From contig CAWKAV010000016.1 in the NCBI GenBank assembly GCA_963847735.1, forward strand, positions 496,001 to 560,000: a stretch of DNA of 64,000 nt, given 5' to 3'. Source of the stretch: CAWKAV01 sp963847735. GTDB taxonomy: Bacteria > Desulfobacterota > Desulfuromonadia > Desulfuromonadales > BM103. Numbering within the stretch: the stretch's first letter is position 1; each line of letters begins with the position of its first letter. Made by a program: the position numbers and the translations under genes. Below, piece by piece: positions 54,747 through 63,200 of this stretch. A model generated the notes under the pieces. The model was given only the letters and a program-made list of their open reading frames with translations. It was not told where the DNA came from and did not search any database.

Positions 54747-54822
54747 GCTGGCGTAGCTCAATAGGCAGAGCACCTCACTTGTAATGAGGATGTTGGGGGT
54801 TCGATTCCTCTCGCCAGCTCCA
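54747..54822 (+). tRNA. tRNA-Thr (UGU)
   Basis: 76 nt with CCA encoded. Acceptor GCTGGCG/CGCCAGC, anticodon TGT in CTTGTAA, T-loop GGTTCGATTCC. First of four tRNAs in the order Thr-Tyr-Gly-Thr before tuf, the same order as the E. coli tufB operon. Confidence 0.96.
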
Positions 54823-54873
54823 TTGAGCTGCCAGGGAGCTTGACTCCCTCAAAACTGAATAAAGATGTCCCCT

Positions 54874-54958
54874 GGAGGGGTTCCCGAGTGGCCAAAGGGA
54901 TCAGACTGTAAATCTGACGTCGTAGACTTCGGAGGTTCGAATCCTCCCCCCTCCACCA
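54874..54958 (+). tRNA. tRNA-Tyr (GUA)
   Basis: 85 nt with CCA. Class II tRNA with a long variable arm (CGTCGTAGACTTCG), acceptor GGAGGGG/CCCCTCC, anticodon GTA in CTGTAAA. Confidence 0.96.
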
Positions 54959-55095
54959 TTAAAGGACTCGCCGGAGAAACGTAGAACTGTTTGCCGCAGG
55001 AGGTTAGTAGCCGTAGTAACTGCGAGAATGGCCCTGCCGGACTCCAAAGAGAAAAATTCATAAGGTTTAAGCATAAGCCTAACGAAACGATTTAT

Positions 55096-55172
55096 GCGGG
55101 AGTAGCTCAGTTGGCTAGAGCGTCAGCCTTCCAAGCTGAGGGTCGCGGGTTCGAATCCCGTTTCCCGCTCCA
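55096..55172 (+). tRNA. tRNA-Gly (UCC)
   Basis: 77 nt with CCA. Acceptor GCGGGAG/TTCCCGC region, anticodon TCC in CTTCCAA, T-loop GGTTCGAATCC. The 137 nt before it hold no gene. Confidence 0.95.
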
Positions 55173-55207
55173 ATTTCCAGACAGTCTCAGAAACGGATGA
55201 CTTGCAG

Positions 55208-55283
55208 GCCCACATAGCTCAGTAGGTAGAGCACATCCTTGGTAAGGATGAGGTCATCGGTTCGAATCCGATTGTGGGCTCCA
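55208..55283 (+). tRNA. tRNA-Thr (GGU)
   Basis: 76 nt with CCA. Acceptor GCCCACA/TGTGGGC, anticodon loop TTGGTAA with GGT. Last tRNA before tuf. Confidence 0.95.
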
Positions 55284-55443
55284 TTTCACCCGCAGTGCAG
55301 TTATGTGAGACAGTTGACGGTATTGATGTCGTTTTCAGGTGCGGTCGATGGGTCATTTTCAGGTCATTGCTGTTCTTTGACCCGCAGGCGAACAAAGGCA
55401 GAGACATTCTTAATCGAAGACACAAATAAGGGAGGATAACGCA

Positions 55444-56643
55444 ATGGCCAAAGCCAAATATATGCGGACGAAACCGCATGTTAACATCGGAACGATCGGT
55501 CACGTTGACCACGGCAAGACGACCCTGACGGCAGGTATCACAAAGGTTCTGTCTACAAAGGGCGGCGCAGTGTTCAAGTCATTCGACCAGATCGATAATG
55601 CTCCCGAAGAGCGTGAGCGCGGGATCACGATCGCAACAGCGCATGTTGAGTACGAGACGGCCAATCGTCACTATGCTCACGTTGACTGTCCTGGCCACGC
55701 TGACTATGTCAAGAACATGATCACCGGTGCGGCACAGATGGACGGCGCTATTCTGGTGGTTTCTGCAGCCGACGGCCCGATGCCGCAGACCCGCGAGCAC
55801 ATTTTGCTGGCCCGTCAGGTTGGCGTTCCTTTCATGGTGGTGTTTCTGAACAAAGCCGACATGGTCGACGATGAAGAGTTGATGGAACTGGTTGAGCTCG
55901 AGATTCGTGAGCTGCTTTCCTCCTATGATTTTCCCGGTGACGATATCCCGATCATCCCCGGCAGTGCCCTGAAAGCGCTGGAGTGTGGTTGCGGCAACGA
56001 TGGCTGCCCCGCCTGCGAGCCGATTTTGGAGCTGATGCGTCAGGTTGATGCCTACATCCCCGAGCCCGAGCGTGCGATTGACCGTCCTTTCCTGATGCCT
56101 GTGGAAGATGTCTTTTCGATCTCCGGTCGTGGAACTGTTGCCACCGGTCGTGTTGAGCGCGGTATCATCAAGGTTGGTGAAGATGTTGAAATTGTCGGTA
56201 TGAAAGCCACGGCCAAGTCTGTCGTGACGGGTGTCGAGATGTTCCGTAAGCTTCTGGACCAGGGTCAGGCTGGCGATAACTGTGGGATTCTGTTGCGCGG
56301 CGTCAAGCGTGAAGAGATTGAGCGTGGTCAGGTCCTGGCAAAACCGGGCAGTATTACACCGCACACCAAGTTTAAAGCCGAAGCCTACATTCTGACCAAG
56401 GAGGAGGGTGGCCGTCATACACCTTTCTTTAAAGGCTACCGCCCGCAGTTCTACTTTCGCACAACAGACGTGACGGGTATTGTAGAGCTTCCGGAAGGGA
56501 CTGAGATGGTTATGCCTGGTGACAATATTGGTATCACCGTGGACCTGATCACCCCGATCGCCATGGACAAAGAGCTGCGCTTCGCAATCCGCGAAGGTGG
56601 TCGTACAGTCGGCGCCGGTGTCGTCAGCGACATTATCGAGTAA
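55444..56643 (+). CDS. tuf: Translation elongation factor Tu
   Basis: 399 residues. G1 GHVDHGKTTL, effector RERGITI, G3 DCPGHADYV, G4 NKAD, G5 SALK are all standard. GGAGGATAACGCA precedes the ATG. Directly after the G5 motif, residues 181-191 read CGCGNDGCPAC, an insertion with four cysteines in CxC...CxxC spacing where E. coli EF-Tu has none. This could bind zinc or act as a redox site; the rest is typical. Confidence 0.98.
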   Translation: MAKAKYMRTKPHVNIGTIGHVDHGKTTLTAGITKVLSTKGGAVFKSFDQIDNAPEERERGITIATAHVEYETANRHYAHVDCPGHADYVKNMITGAAQMDGAILVVSAADGPMPQTREHILLARQVGVPFMVVFLNKADMVDDEELMELVELEIRELLSSYDFPGDDIPIIPGSALKALECGCGNDGCPACEPILELMRQVDAYIPEPERAIDRPFLMPVEDVFSISGRGTVATGRVERGIIKVGEDVEIVGMKATAKSVVTGVEMFRKLLDQGQAGDNCGILLRGVKREEIERGQVLAKPGSITPHTKFKAEAYILTKEEGGRHTPFFKGYRPQFYFRTTDVTGIVELPEGTEMVMPGDNIGITVDLITPIAMDKELRFAIREGGRTVGAGVVSDIIE

Positions 56644-56714
56644 TATTGCTGTTACATAAATTTCAACATGAGCGGACGTCCCTTTCCAGAGGGAAGGACG
56701 TTGAGGACAAATAA

Positions 56715-56864
56715 ATGCGTGATATCGTGACTCTTGGCTGCACGGAGTGCAAGCAGCGCAACTACACGACCACCAAGAACAAGCGGAATACTCCGGATAA
56801 GCTGGAGTTCAAGAAGTACTGCCGTTTCTGTCGGAAGCATACGGTTCATCGTGAGACTAAGTAG
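56715..56864 (+). CDS. rpmG: 50S ribosomal protein L33
   Basis: 49 residues: MRDIVTLGCTECKQRNYTTT, then KYCRFCRKHTVHRETK. Two CxxC pairs make the zinc-ribbon (C+) form of L33. Too short for a 60-residue cutoff but unmistakable. Upstream, ACGTCC.../GGACGT with inner pairs makes a hairpin around 56676-56702. Confidence 0.96.
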   Translation: MRDIVTLGCTECKQRNYTTTKNKRNTPDKLEFKKYCRFCRKHTVHRETK

Positions 56865-56899
56865 GTCTGACTGTTAATGGATAAGATTGTTTGAGTTGC

Positions 56900-56976
56900 A
56901 GGCCAGTAGCTCTAACGGCTAGAGCACCGGTCTCCAAAACCGGGTGTTGTAGGTTCGAATCCTACCTGGCCTGCCA
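56900..56976 (+). tRNA. tRNA-Trp (CCA)
   Basis: 77 nt with CCA. Acceptor AGGCCAG/CTGGCCT, anticodon CCA in CTCCAAA, T-loop GGTTCGAATCC. Lies between rpmG and secE as in many bacteria. Confidence 0.96.
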
Positions 56977-57010
56977 ATTAACTTAACGATAGTTTTCAGT
57001 ATAGGTTGTC

Positions 57011-57199
57011 ATGGTGAATTTCAAAGTTACCGAATTTTTTCAGCAGGTCAAGGCGGAGCTGCAAAAGGTCACATGGCCAACTCGCAAGGAAACTTACGGG
57101 TCGACAATGGTTGTCATTGTTCTCGTTTTGATGGTTGCGGTATTTTTGTGGATTATTGACTCGGCGCTGTCGACAGCGATCCAGACCTTGCTCAACTGA
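57011..57199 (+). CDS. secE: Preprotein translocase subunit SecE
   Basis: 62 residues, the short single-helix form. The amphipathic QQVKAELQKVTWPTRKET motif and one transmembrane helix (MVVIVLVLMVAVFLWIID) are present. Forms the SecYEG channel. nusG follows 8 nt later. Confidence 0.96.
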   Translation: MVNFKVTEFFQQVKAELQKVTWPTRKETYGSTMVVIVLVLMVAVFLWIIDSALSTAIQTLLN

Positions 57200-57207
57200 G
57201 AGACCTG

Positions 57208-57753
57208 GTGAAACCAATGGGCGAGAAGAAGTGGTACGGCGTGCATACCTACTCAGGTTACGAGAACAAGGTCAAACTGAACCTTGAGGAACGCATCCGT
57301 TCGTTAGGAATGGAGGAGTTCTTCGGTGAGGTATTGATCCCCTCGGAAACCGTGGTGGAGTTGAAAAATGGTGAACGCAAAACGTCCACCCGTAAATTTT
57401 TCCCAGGCTATGTACTGGTTCATGTTGAGTTGAACAATGAAACCTGGCATATCGTCAAAGACACGCCCAAGGTGACCGGTTTTGTTGGCGGCGGAGTTTC
57501 GCCGCCAGCGATCCCTGATGAGGATGTGGCCAAGATTGCTGCGCGTATGGAAGAGGGCGTGGAGCGACCGAAGCCGAAAGTTGAATTTGAGGTCGGTGAG
57601 ACGGTACGGGTCATTGATGGGCCGTTCCTGAATTTTACAGGTGTAGTTGAGGACGTCAAGCCTGACAAGGCGAAACTCAAGGTGATGGTTAGTATCTTTG
57701 GCCGGGGAACCCCGGTGGAACTTGAGTTTATTCAGGTTGAAAAGACCAGCTGA
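57208..57753 (+). CDS. nusG: Transcription termination/antitermination factor NusG
   Basis: 181 residues. NGN domain KKWYGVHTYSGYENKVKLNL and KFFPGYVLVHVELNNETWHI; KOW domain GETVRVIDGPFLNFTGVVED. Start is GTG 57208 (GAGAG 6-7 nt upstream) or ATG 57217; both give the conserved region. Confidence 0.96.
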   Translation: MKPMGEKKWYGVHTYSGYENKVKLNLEERIRSLGMEEFFGEVLIPSETVVELKNGERKTSTRKFFPGYVLVHVELNNETWHIVKDTPKVTGFVGGGVSPPAIPDEDVAKIAARMEEGVERPKPKVEFEVGETVRVIDGPFLNFTGVVEDVKPDKAKLKVMVSIFGRGTPVELEFIQVEKTS

Positions 57754-57789
57754 GTTTCTGGTGGATTATAGTTTTTAAGGAGTCATTTC

Positions 57790-58215
57790 ATGGCCAAAAA
57801 GGTTGTTGCACAGATAAAATTGCAGATCGTAGCTGGTAAGGCAAACCCTTCGCCTCCAGTTGGCCCGGCACTGGGTCAGCATGGTGTGAATATTATGGAG
57901 TTCTGCAAGGCGTACAACGCCAGGACGCAGGATCAGGAAGGCCTGGTTATCCCTGTAATAATAACGGTTTATGCAGATCGATCTTTTACCTTTATTACGA
58001 AAACCCCTCCGGCGTCAGTGCTTCTGCTGAAAGCTGCCAAAATAGCCAAGGGCTCCGGGGTTCCGAATAAAACCAAGGTTGGCAAAGTTACCAGGTCTCA
58101 AGTTGAAGAAATCGCCAAGCTGAAGATGCCTGACCTGAATGCATGCAATATTGAGGGTGCTATGCGGATTATTGAAGGAACTGCACGCAGCATGGGCCTT
58201 GAGGTTGAAGCATAA
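57790..58215 (+). CDS. rplK: 50S ribosomal protein L11
   Basis: 141 residues: QIKLQIVAGKANPSPPVGPA, LGQHGVNIMEFCKAYNART, and the RNA-binding C-terminal domain. AAGGAG precedes ATG 57790. Binds the GTPase-associated centre of 23S rRNA. Confidence 0.98.
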   Translation: MAKKVVAQIKLQIVAGKANPSPPVGPALGQHGVNIMEFCKAYNARTQDQEGLVIPVIITVYADRSFTFITKTPPASVLLLKAAKIAKGSGVPNKTKVGKVTRSQVEEIAKLKMPDLNACNIEGAMRIIEGTARSMGLEVEA

Positions 58216-58247
58216 TAACTAAACGCTGGATGCGGAGAAGATAGACA

Positions 58248-58949
58248 ATGGCAACAGGAAAGCAGATTAAATCGTCCAAGGAAAAAGTCGACCGCAACCT
58301 GACCTATCAGGTTGACGAGGCGTTGGCTCTGGTAAAGGAAACGTCATTTGCCAAGTTCGACGAGTCAGTTGATGTCTCGATAAAGCTCGGTGTAGATCCC
58401 CGTAAAGCAGATCAGATGGTGCGTGGCGCCGTTGTTCTGCCGAACGGACTGGGCAAGACGATCCGGGTTCTGGTTTTTGCCAAAGGTGAAAAAGCCTTGG
58501 AAGCGCAACAGGCCGGAGCTGACCACGTTGGTGGTGATGACCTGGTCGAGAAGATCAAAGGTGGTTGGTTTGATTTTGACACCGCAATCGCCACACCTGA
58601 CATGATGGGCACAGTCGGCAAGATTGGCAAGCTTCTCGGTCCTCGTGGGTTGATGCCCAACCCGAAAGTCGGTACGGTAACGTTTGAAGTTGCCCGTGCT
58701 GTTGATGAAGCCAAGTCCGGTAAGATAGAATACCGCGTTGAAAAGGCCGGTATTGTCCACGCTCCGGTAGGAAAGGTTTCGTTCGAGGTTGAAAAGCTCA
58801 AAGGGAACCTTCTGGCACTGATGGATGCCCTGACCAAGGCTAAACCGTCGACGGCCAGGGGGGTCTATGTGAGAAAAGTGACCGTTTCTGCAACCATGGG
58901 CCCCGGTATCAATATTGATATCCCCGCCTTGCAGGCACTGGTCAAGTAA
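58248..58949 (+). CDS. rplA: 50S ribosomal protein L1
   Basis: 233 residues, standard: KFDESVDVSIKLGVDPRKAD, VVLPNGLGKTIRVLVFAKGE, LGPRGLMPNPKVGTVT, SATMGPGINIDI. L1 stalk protein and, in many bacteria, translational repressor of the L11-L1 mRNA. Confidence 0.98.
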   Translation: MATGKQIKSSKEKVDRNLTYQVDEALALVKETSFAKFDESVDVSIKLGVDPRKADQMVRGAVVLPNGLGKTIRVLVFAKGEKALEAQQAGADHVGGDDLVEKIKGGWFDFDTAIATPDMMGTVGKIGKLLGPRGLMPNPKVGTVTFEVARAVDEAKSGKIEYRVEKAGIVHAPVGKVSFEVEKLKGNLLALMDALTKAKPSTARGVYVRKVTVSATMGPGINIDIPALQALVK

Positions 58950-58974
58950 AGTCGTTCTCAGTTCGTTATTTCAA

Positions 58975-59157
58975 GATAATAACGGCTAATGCAGGATAAG
59001 TCAGATCCTGGCCACAGACAGCAGGTACCAATTGGTTTAATGGTACAACCACCTGCCGAGGCGAGATGGATGGTGCACGAGACCTACAGTCTCTTCTTCA
59101 CCTTCTTGAAGGCTAGGATGGAGAGCTTCTAAAGCTCGTAAATCTATAAGGAAAGGA
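58975..59157 (+). ncRNA. Ribosomal protein L10 leader
   Basis: The 217-nt gap between rplA and rplJ holds several nested inverted segments and a CTGCCGAGGCGAGATGG...GGTGCACGAGACC core typical of the L10 leader that L10(L12)4 binds to repress its own mRNA. The exact ends are estimated. Confidence 0.65.
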
Positions 59158-59166
59158 GGAGAGACG

Positions 59167-59694
59167 TTGAATAGACAGAGACAAAGTAAAGAGGCTCTTG
59201 TCGCGGAATTTGCACAGAAACTTAAAGTGGCCAAGGCTGCCTTTCTGGCCGATTACCGTGGATTGAATGTTGCGCAGGCAAACGCTTTGCGACGTAAACT
59301 GCAAGCGGTCGGTGTTGAGTACCGTGTCGTGAAGAATACCCTGCTTCGTCTGGCAGTTAAGGATACCGATTCTGCTTGTTTGGGTGAGTGTCTAAGCGGA
59401 CCGACGGCGATTGCTCTGGCGAATGATGATCCGGTAGCCCCTGCAAAAGCGCTGGTTGAATTTGCCAAGTTGAATAATGTCTTCGAACTGAAGGCAGGTA
59501 TGCTCGATGGCAAACTACTAACGGTCGAAGACATCAAGGCGCTCGCTGATCTGCCGAGCCGTGAACAACTGCTTGCCAGGATGCTGGGTTCCATGAGTGC
59601 TCCGGCAACCAACTTTGTTGGTGTGATTGCAGCCGTGCCGCGTTCGTTCGTTCAGGTGCTGGCGGCTATCAAGGATCAAAAAGAAGCAGCTTGA
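59167..59694 (+). CDS. rplJ: 50S ribosomal protein L10
   Basis: 175 residues starting at TTG 59167, supported by AAAGGAGGAG 5-10 nt upstream. Sequence MNRQRQSKEALVAEFAQKLK, FLADYRGLNVAQANALRRKL, YRVVKNTLLRLAVKDT and GPTAIALANDDPVAPAK is standard. Stalk base protein that carries L7/L12. Confidence 0.97.
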   Translation: MNRQRQSKEALVAEFAQKLKVAKAAFLADYRGLNVAQANALRRKLQAVGVEYRVVKNTLLRLAVKDTDSACLGECLSGPTAIALANDDPVAPAKALVEFAKLNNVFELKAGMLDGKLLTVEDIKALADLPSREQLLARMLGSMSAPATNFVGVIAAVPRSFVQVLAAIKDQKEAA

Positions 59695-59763
59695 GTTTTC
59701 TCGGGCTGACTCATTCGTAGACTATAACAATTAATCAATACAGAATTTCGGAGGAAAAGAACA

Positions 59764-60144
59764 ATGGCTGATATCACCAAAGAGCAAGTAATCGAGTTCA
59801 TCGAGAAGATGAGCGTTCTTGAGCTGTCTAAACTGGTCAAGGAGTTGGAAGAAAAGTTCGGCGTATCTGCCGCTGCTCCTATGGCTGTCGCCGCTGCGGG
59901 TCCGGCTGCTGCCGAAGTCGCTGTTGAGGAGAAAGATGAATTTGATGTCATTCTTACCGTTATCGGCGAGAAGAAAATCAATGTCATCAAGGTTGTGCGT
60001 GCTATCACCGGCCTTGGTCTGAAAGAAGCGAAAGACCTGGTTGACGGCGCCCCCAACACTGTTAAAGAAGCAGTATCCAAAGCGGAAGCGGAAGGCATCA
60101 AAACCCAGCTGGAAGAAGCTGGCGCCAGCGTGGAGCTCAAATAG
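59764..60144 (+). CDS. rplL: 50S ribosomal protein L7/L12
   Basis: 126 residues: N-terminal dimerisation helix, an alanine-rich hinge (AAAPMAVAAAGPAAAEVAVE) and the C-terminal factor-binding domain EKDEFDVILT-type, KINVIKVVRAITGLGLKEAK, VDGAPNTVKEAVSKAEAE. GGAGGAAAAGAACA precedes the ATG. Confidence 0.98.
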   Translation: MADITKEQVIEFIEKMSVLELSKLVKELEEKFGVSAAAPMAVAAAGPAAAEVAVEEKDEFDVILTVIGEKKINVIKVVRAITGLGLKEAKDLVDGAPNTVKEAVSKAEAEGIKTQLEEAGASVELK

Positions 60145-60169
60145 TAGCCCGTCTTGGATAATCACGTCC

Positions 60170-60200
60170 TAGCCAAGGCCACCTTGCGTGGCCTTGGCTA
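60170..60200 (+). promoter_or_regulatory. rplL-rpoB intergenic hairpin (attenuator or processing site)
   Basis: TAGCCAAGGCCA (60170-60181) and TGGCCTTGGCTA (60189-60200) are perfect 12-bp complements with a 7-nt loop, followed by TTATACTTTA rather than a long T-run. A partial terminator or RNase III site in this position is known from other bacteria. Confidence 0.7.
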
Positions 60201-60229
60201 TTATACTTTAGTCAGCAAAAGGAGACACC

Positions 60230-63200
60230 ATGGCTTATTCGATTGCGAATAACCAGCTTCTTAGGAAACATTTTCAGGAAATCAAACGGATCATTGATAT
60301 CCCTAACCTGATTGATATCCAGAAGAATTCCTATCAGCGTTTCCTGCAGGCGGATTTGCCTGCTTCCGCCCGCCAGAATATTGGAGTGGAGGCGGTTTTC
60401 CGGTCAGTATTTCCGATCAGGGATTTTAGTGAGACCTGCTCTCTTGAGTACGTCGAATACTCATTGGGTACGCCGAAATACGACGTTGACGAATGCCATC
60501 AACGGGGCATGACTTTTGCTGCGCCGATGAAGGTCAAGGTGCGATTGGTCTCGTGGGATGTTGACAAGGAGTCAGGCGTTCAGTCGATTCGCGACATCAA
60601 AGAACAAGAAGTTTACTTTGGCGAGATTCCTTTGATGACGGAGAATGGTACGTTCATCATCAATGGTACTGAGCGCGTCATCGTCAGTCAGTTGCATCGT
60701 TCGCCAGGGGTCTTTTTTGACCACGACAAGGGCAAGACGCATTCGAGCGGTAAATTGCTCTACAGTGCCAGGATTATTCCTTATCGTGGCTCCTGGCTTG
60801 ATTTTGATTTTGATCATAAAGACATTCTTTTTGTGCGCATAGACCGGAGACGTAAGCTGCCGGCCACTGTTCTCCTTAAAGCTCTCGGCTTCTCTGCCGA
60901 AGAACTTTTAAATCGCTACTATGACACAGAGGAGATCTTCATCGAAGGCGGTATGTATCGTAAAAAGGTCAACCCCAAACTGTTGCTCGGTCAACGGGCT
61001 ACGGTTGAGGTGGTTGCGGCTGATGGTGAGGTGTTGGTTAAAGCCAACCGAAAATTCACAAAGGCGGCGATTCGCAAGGTTGAGGAAAAAAAGCTTGAGT
61101 TTATAGAAATTCCTCTGGAAGAAGTTGTTGGCAAGTTCTCTTCTGTAGACATCGTTGACGAGTCGACCGGCGAAGTTGTGGTCGAATGCAATGAGGAAAT
61201 AACTGCTACGATACTAGAAGACCTTCACACTCGCGGCATTAACAACTTCAAAGTGCTCTTTATCGACAACCTGTTCGTTGGCCCCTATCTGCGCGAGACT
61301 TTGTTACAGGACAAAGTTGCCTCGCCCGAAGAAGCAAAGGTTGAGATTTACCGACGCCTGCGTCCCGGTGATCCACCAACACTCAAGAGCTCTGATGCCC
61401 TGTTTTCCAGTCTTTTCTTTAACGAAGAGCGCTACGACCTTTCCACCGTCGGACGTCTCAAGCTAAACCATAAATTGGGACAGAAGCAGCCTCTCGAGGT
61501 GACGACTCTTACCCGGGACGACATCCTTGAAGTTGTGCGCTACCTGATTGATCTGCGTAATGGTGTTCACGAGTGGGATGTTGAAGACGACAAAGGCAAC
61601 GTTCGCAAACTCCCCGTCAAGATCGATGATATTGACCATCTTGGCAACCGCCGTGTGCGGGCTGTCGGGGAACTCCTTGAGAACCAGTACCGGGTCGGTC
61701 TGGTGCGCATGGAACGGGCGATCAAGGAGCGTATGAGCCTCCAGGAGGTGGACAGCCTGATGCCTCACGACCTGATAAACTCCAAACCGGTCTCTGCAGT
61801 AGTTAAAGAGTTCTTCGGGTCAAGCCAGCTTTCACAGTTCATGGATCAGACCAACCCGCTTTCCGAAATCACTCACAAACGCCGTCTGTCCGCTCTCGGA
61901 CCCGGTGGCTTGACCCGTGAACGTGCCGGTTTCGAGGTACGAGACGTTCACCCGACACACTACGGTCGCGTCTGTCCTATCGAGACCCCTGAAGGCCCGA
62001 ACATTGGTCTGATCGCCTCATTGTCGACCTATGCCCGGATCAATATCCACGGTTTTGTTGAAACGCCCTACCGTATTGTCAAGAACAGTAAAGTCTCCAC
62101 CGAAATACAGTATTTCTCTGCTCTTGAAGAAGAGGGCCATGCCATCGCTCAGGCGAACGCCCCTCTCGACAAGAAGAACTGTTTTGTCAACGAACTCGTC
62201 AATGCGCGAAAGAACGGTGAGTTCATGCTGATCAATCGAGACGAGATTGCATTGATGGATGTCTCGCCAAAACAGCTGGTTTCCGTGGCCGCAGCTCTTA
62301 TCCCGTTCCTCGAAAATGACGATGCCAACCGGGCTCTGATGGGCTCTAACATGCAACGTCAGGCTGTGCCTCTGCTCCGTGCAGACGCACCACTGGTCGG
62401 TACTGGCATGGAGCGCATCGTTGCTCATGACTCTGGTTCTGCCGTTGTTGCGAGGCATGATGGTGTCGTAGAAAGTGTCGAAGCCGGCCGCATTGTCGTC
62501 AAGATTGACGAACATGAAGTCGACGAGACCGGAACCGGGGTTGATATTTACAACCTGATCAAGTTTATTCGCTCTAATCAGAATACCTGTCTTAACCAGA
62601 AGCCGATTGTTAGAGTCGGTGATCATGTCATCCGTGGGGAGATCATTGCGGATGGTCCTTCCACCCAATGGGGTGAATTGGCCCTGGGCCAGAATGTCTT
62701 GGTCGCTTTTATGCCCTGGGGCGGCTACAATTTCGAGGACTCGATTCTAATTTCCGAAAAGCTGGTTAAGGAGGATCGTTACACCTCAATTCATATTGAG
62801 GAGTTTGAATGTGTTGCCCGTGATACCAAACTTGGTAAGGAAGAAATCACAGATGATATCCCCAACCTCGGCGAAGATGCTCTGCGCAATCTTGACGAGA
62901 GCGGTATTATTCGCATAGGTGCCGAAGTCAAGCCGACAGACATCCTTGTAGGTAAAATCACTCCGAAGGGCGAGACCCAGCTGTCTCCGGAAGAAAAACT
63001 CCTGAGAGCTATCTTTGGTGAGAAAGCAGGCGATGTGCGTGACACATCCCTTCGCGTCCCGCCAGGAGTCGAAGGCGTCGTAATCGGAGCACGGATATTC
63101 TCACGCAAAGGGTTGGACAAGGACTCCAGGACCGAGTTTATTGAACAGACTGAAATCGACAAACTGCTCAAGGATCAGAATGACGAGATACGTATTATTC

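Noticed and set aside
55579..56418. Leftward frame opposite tuf
   Set aside because: Shadow of EF-Tu, a typical artefact in this highly biased gene.
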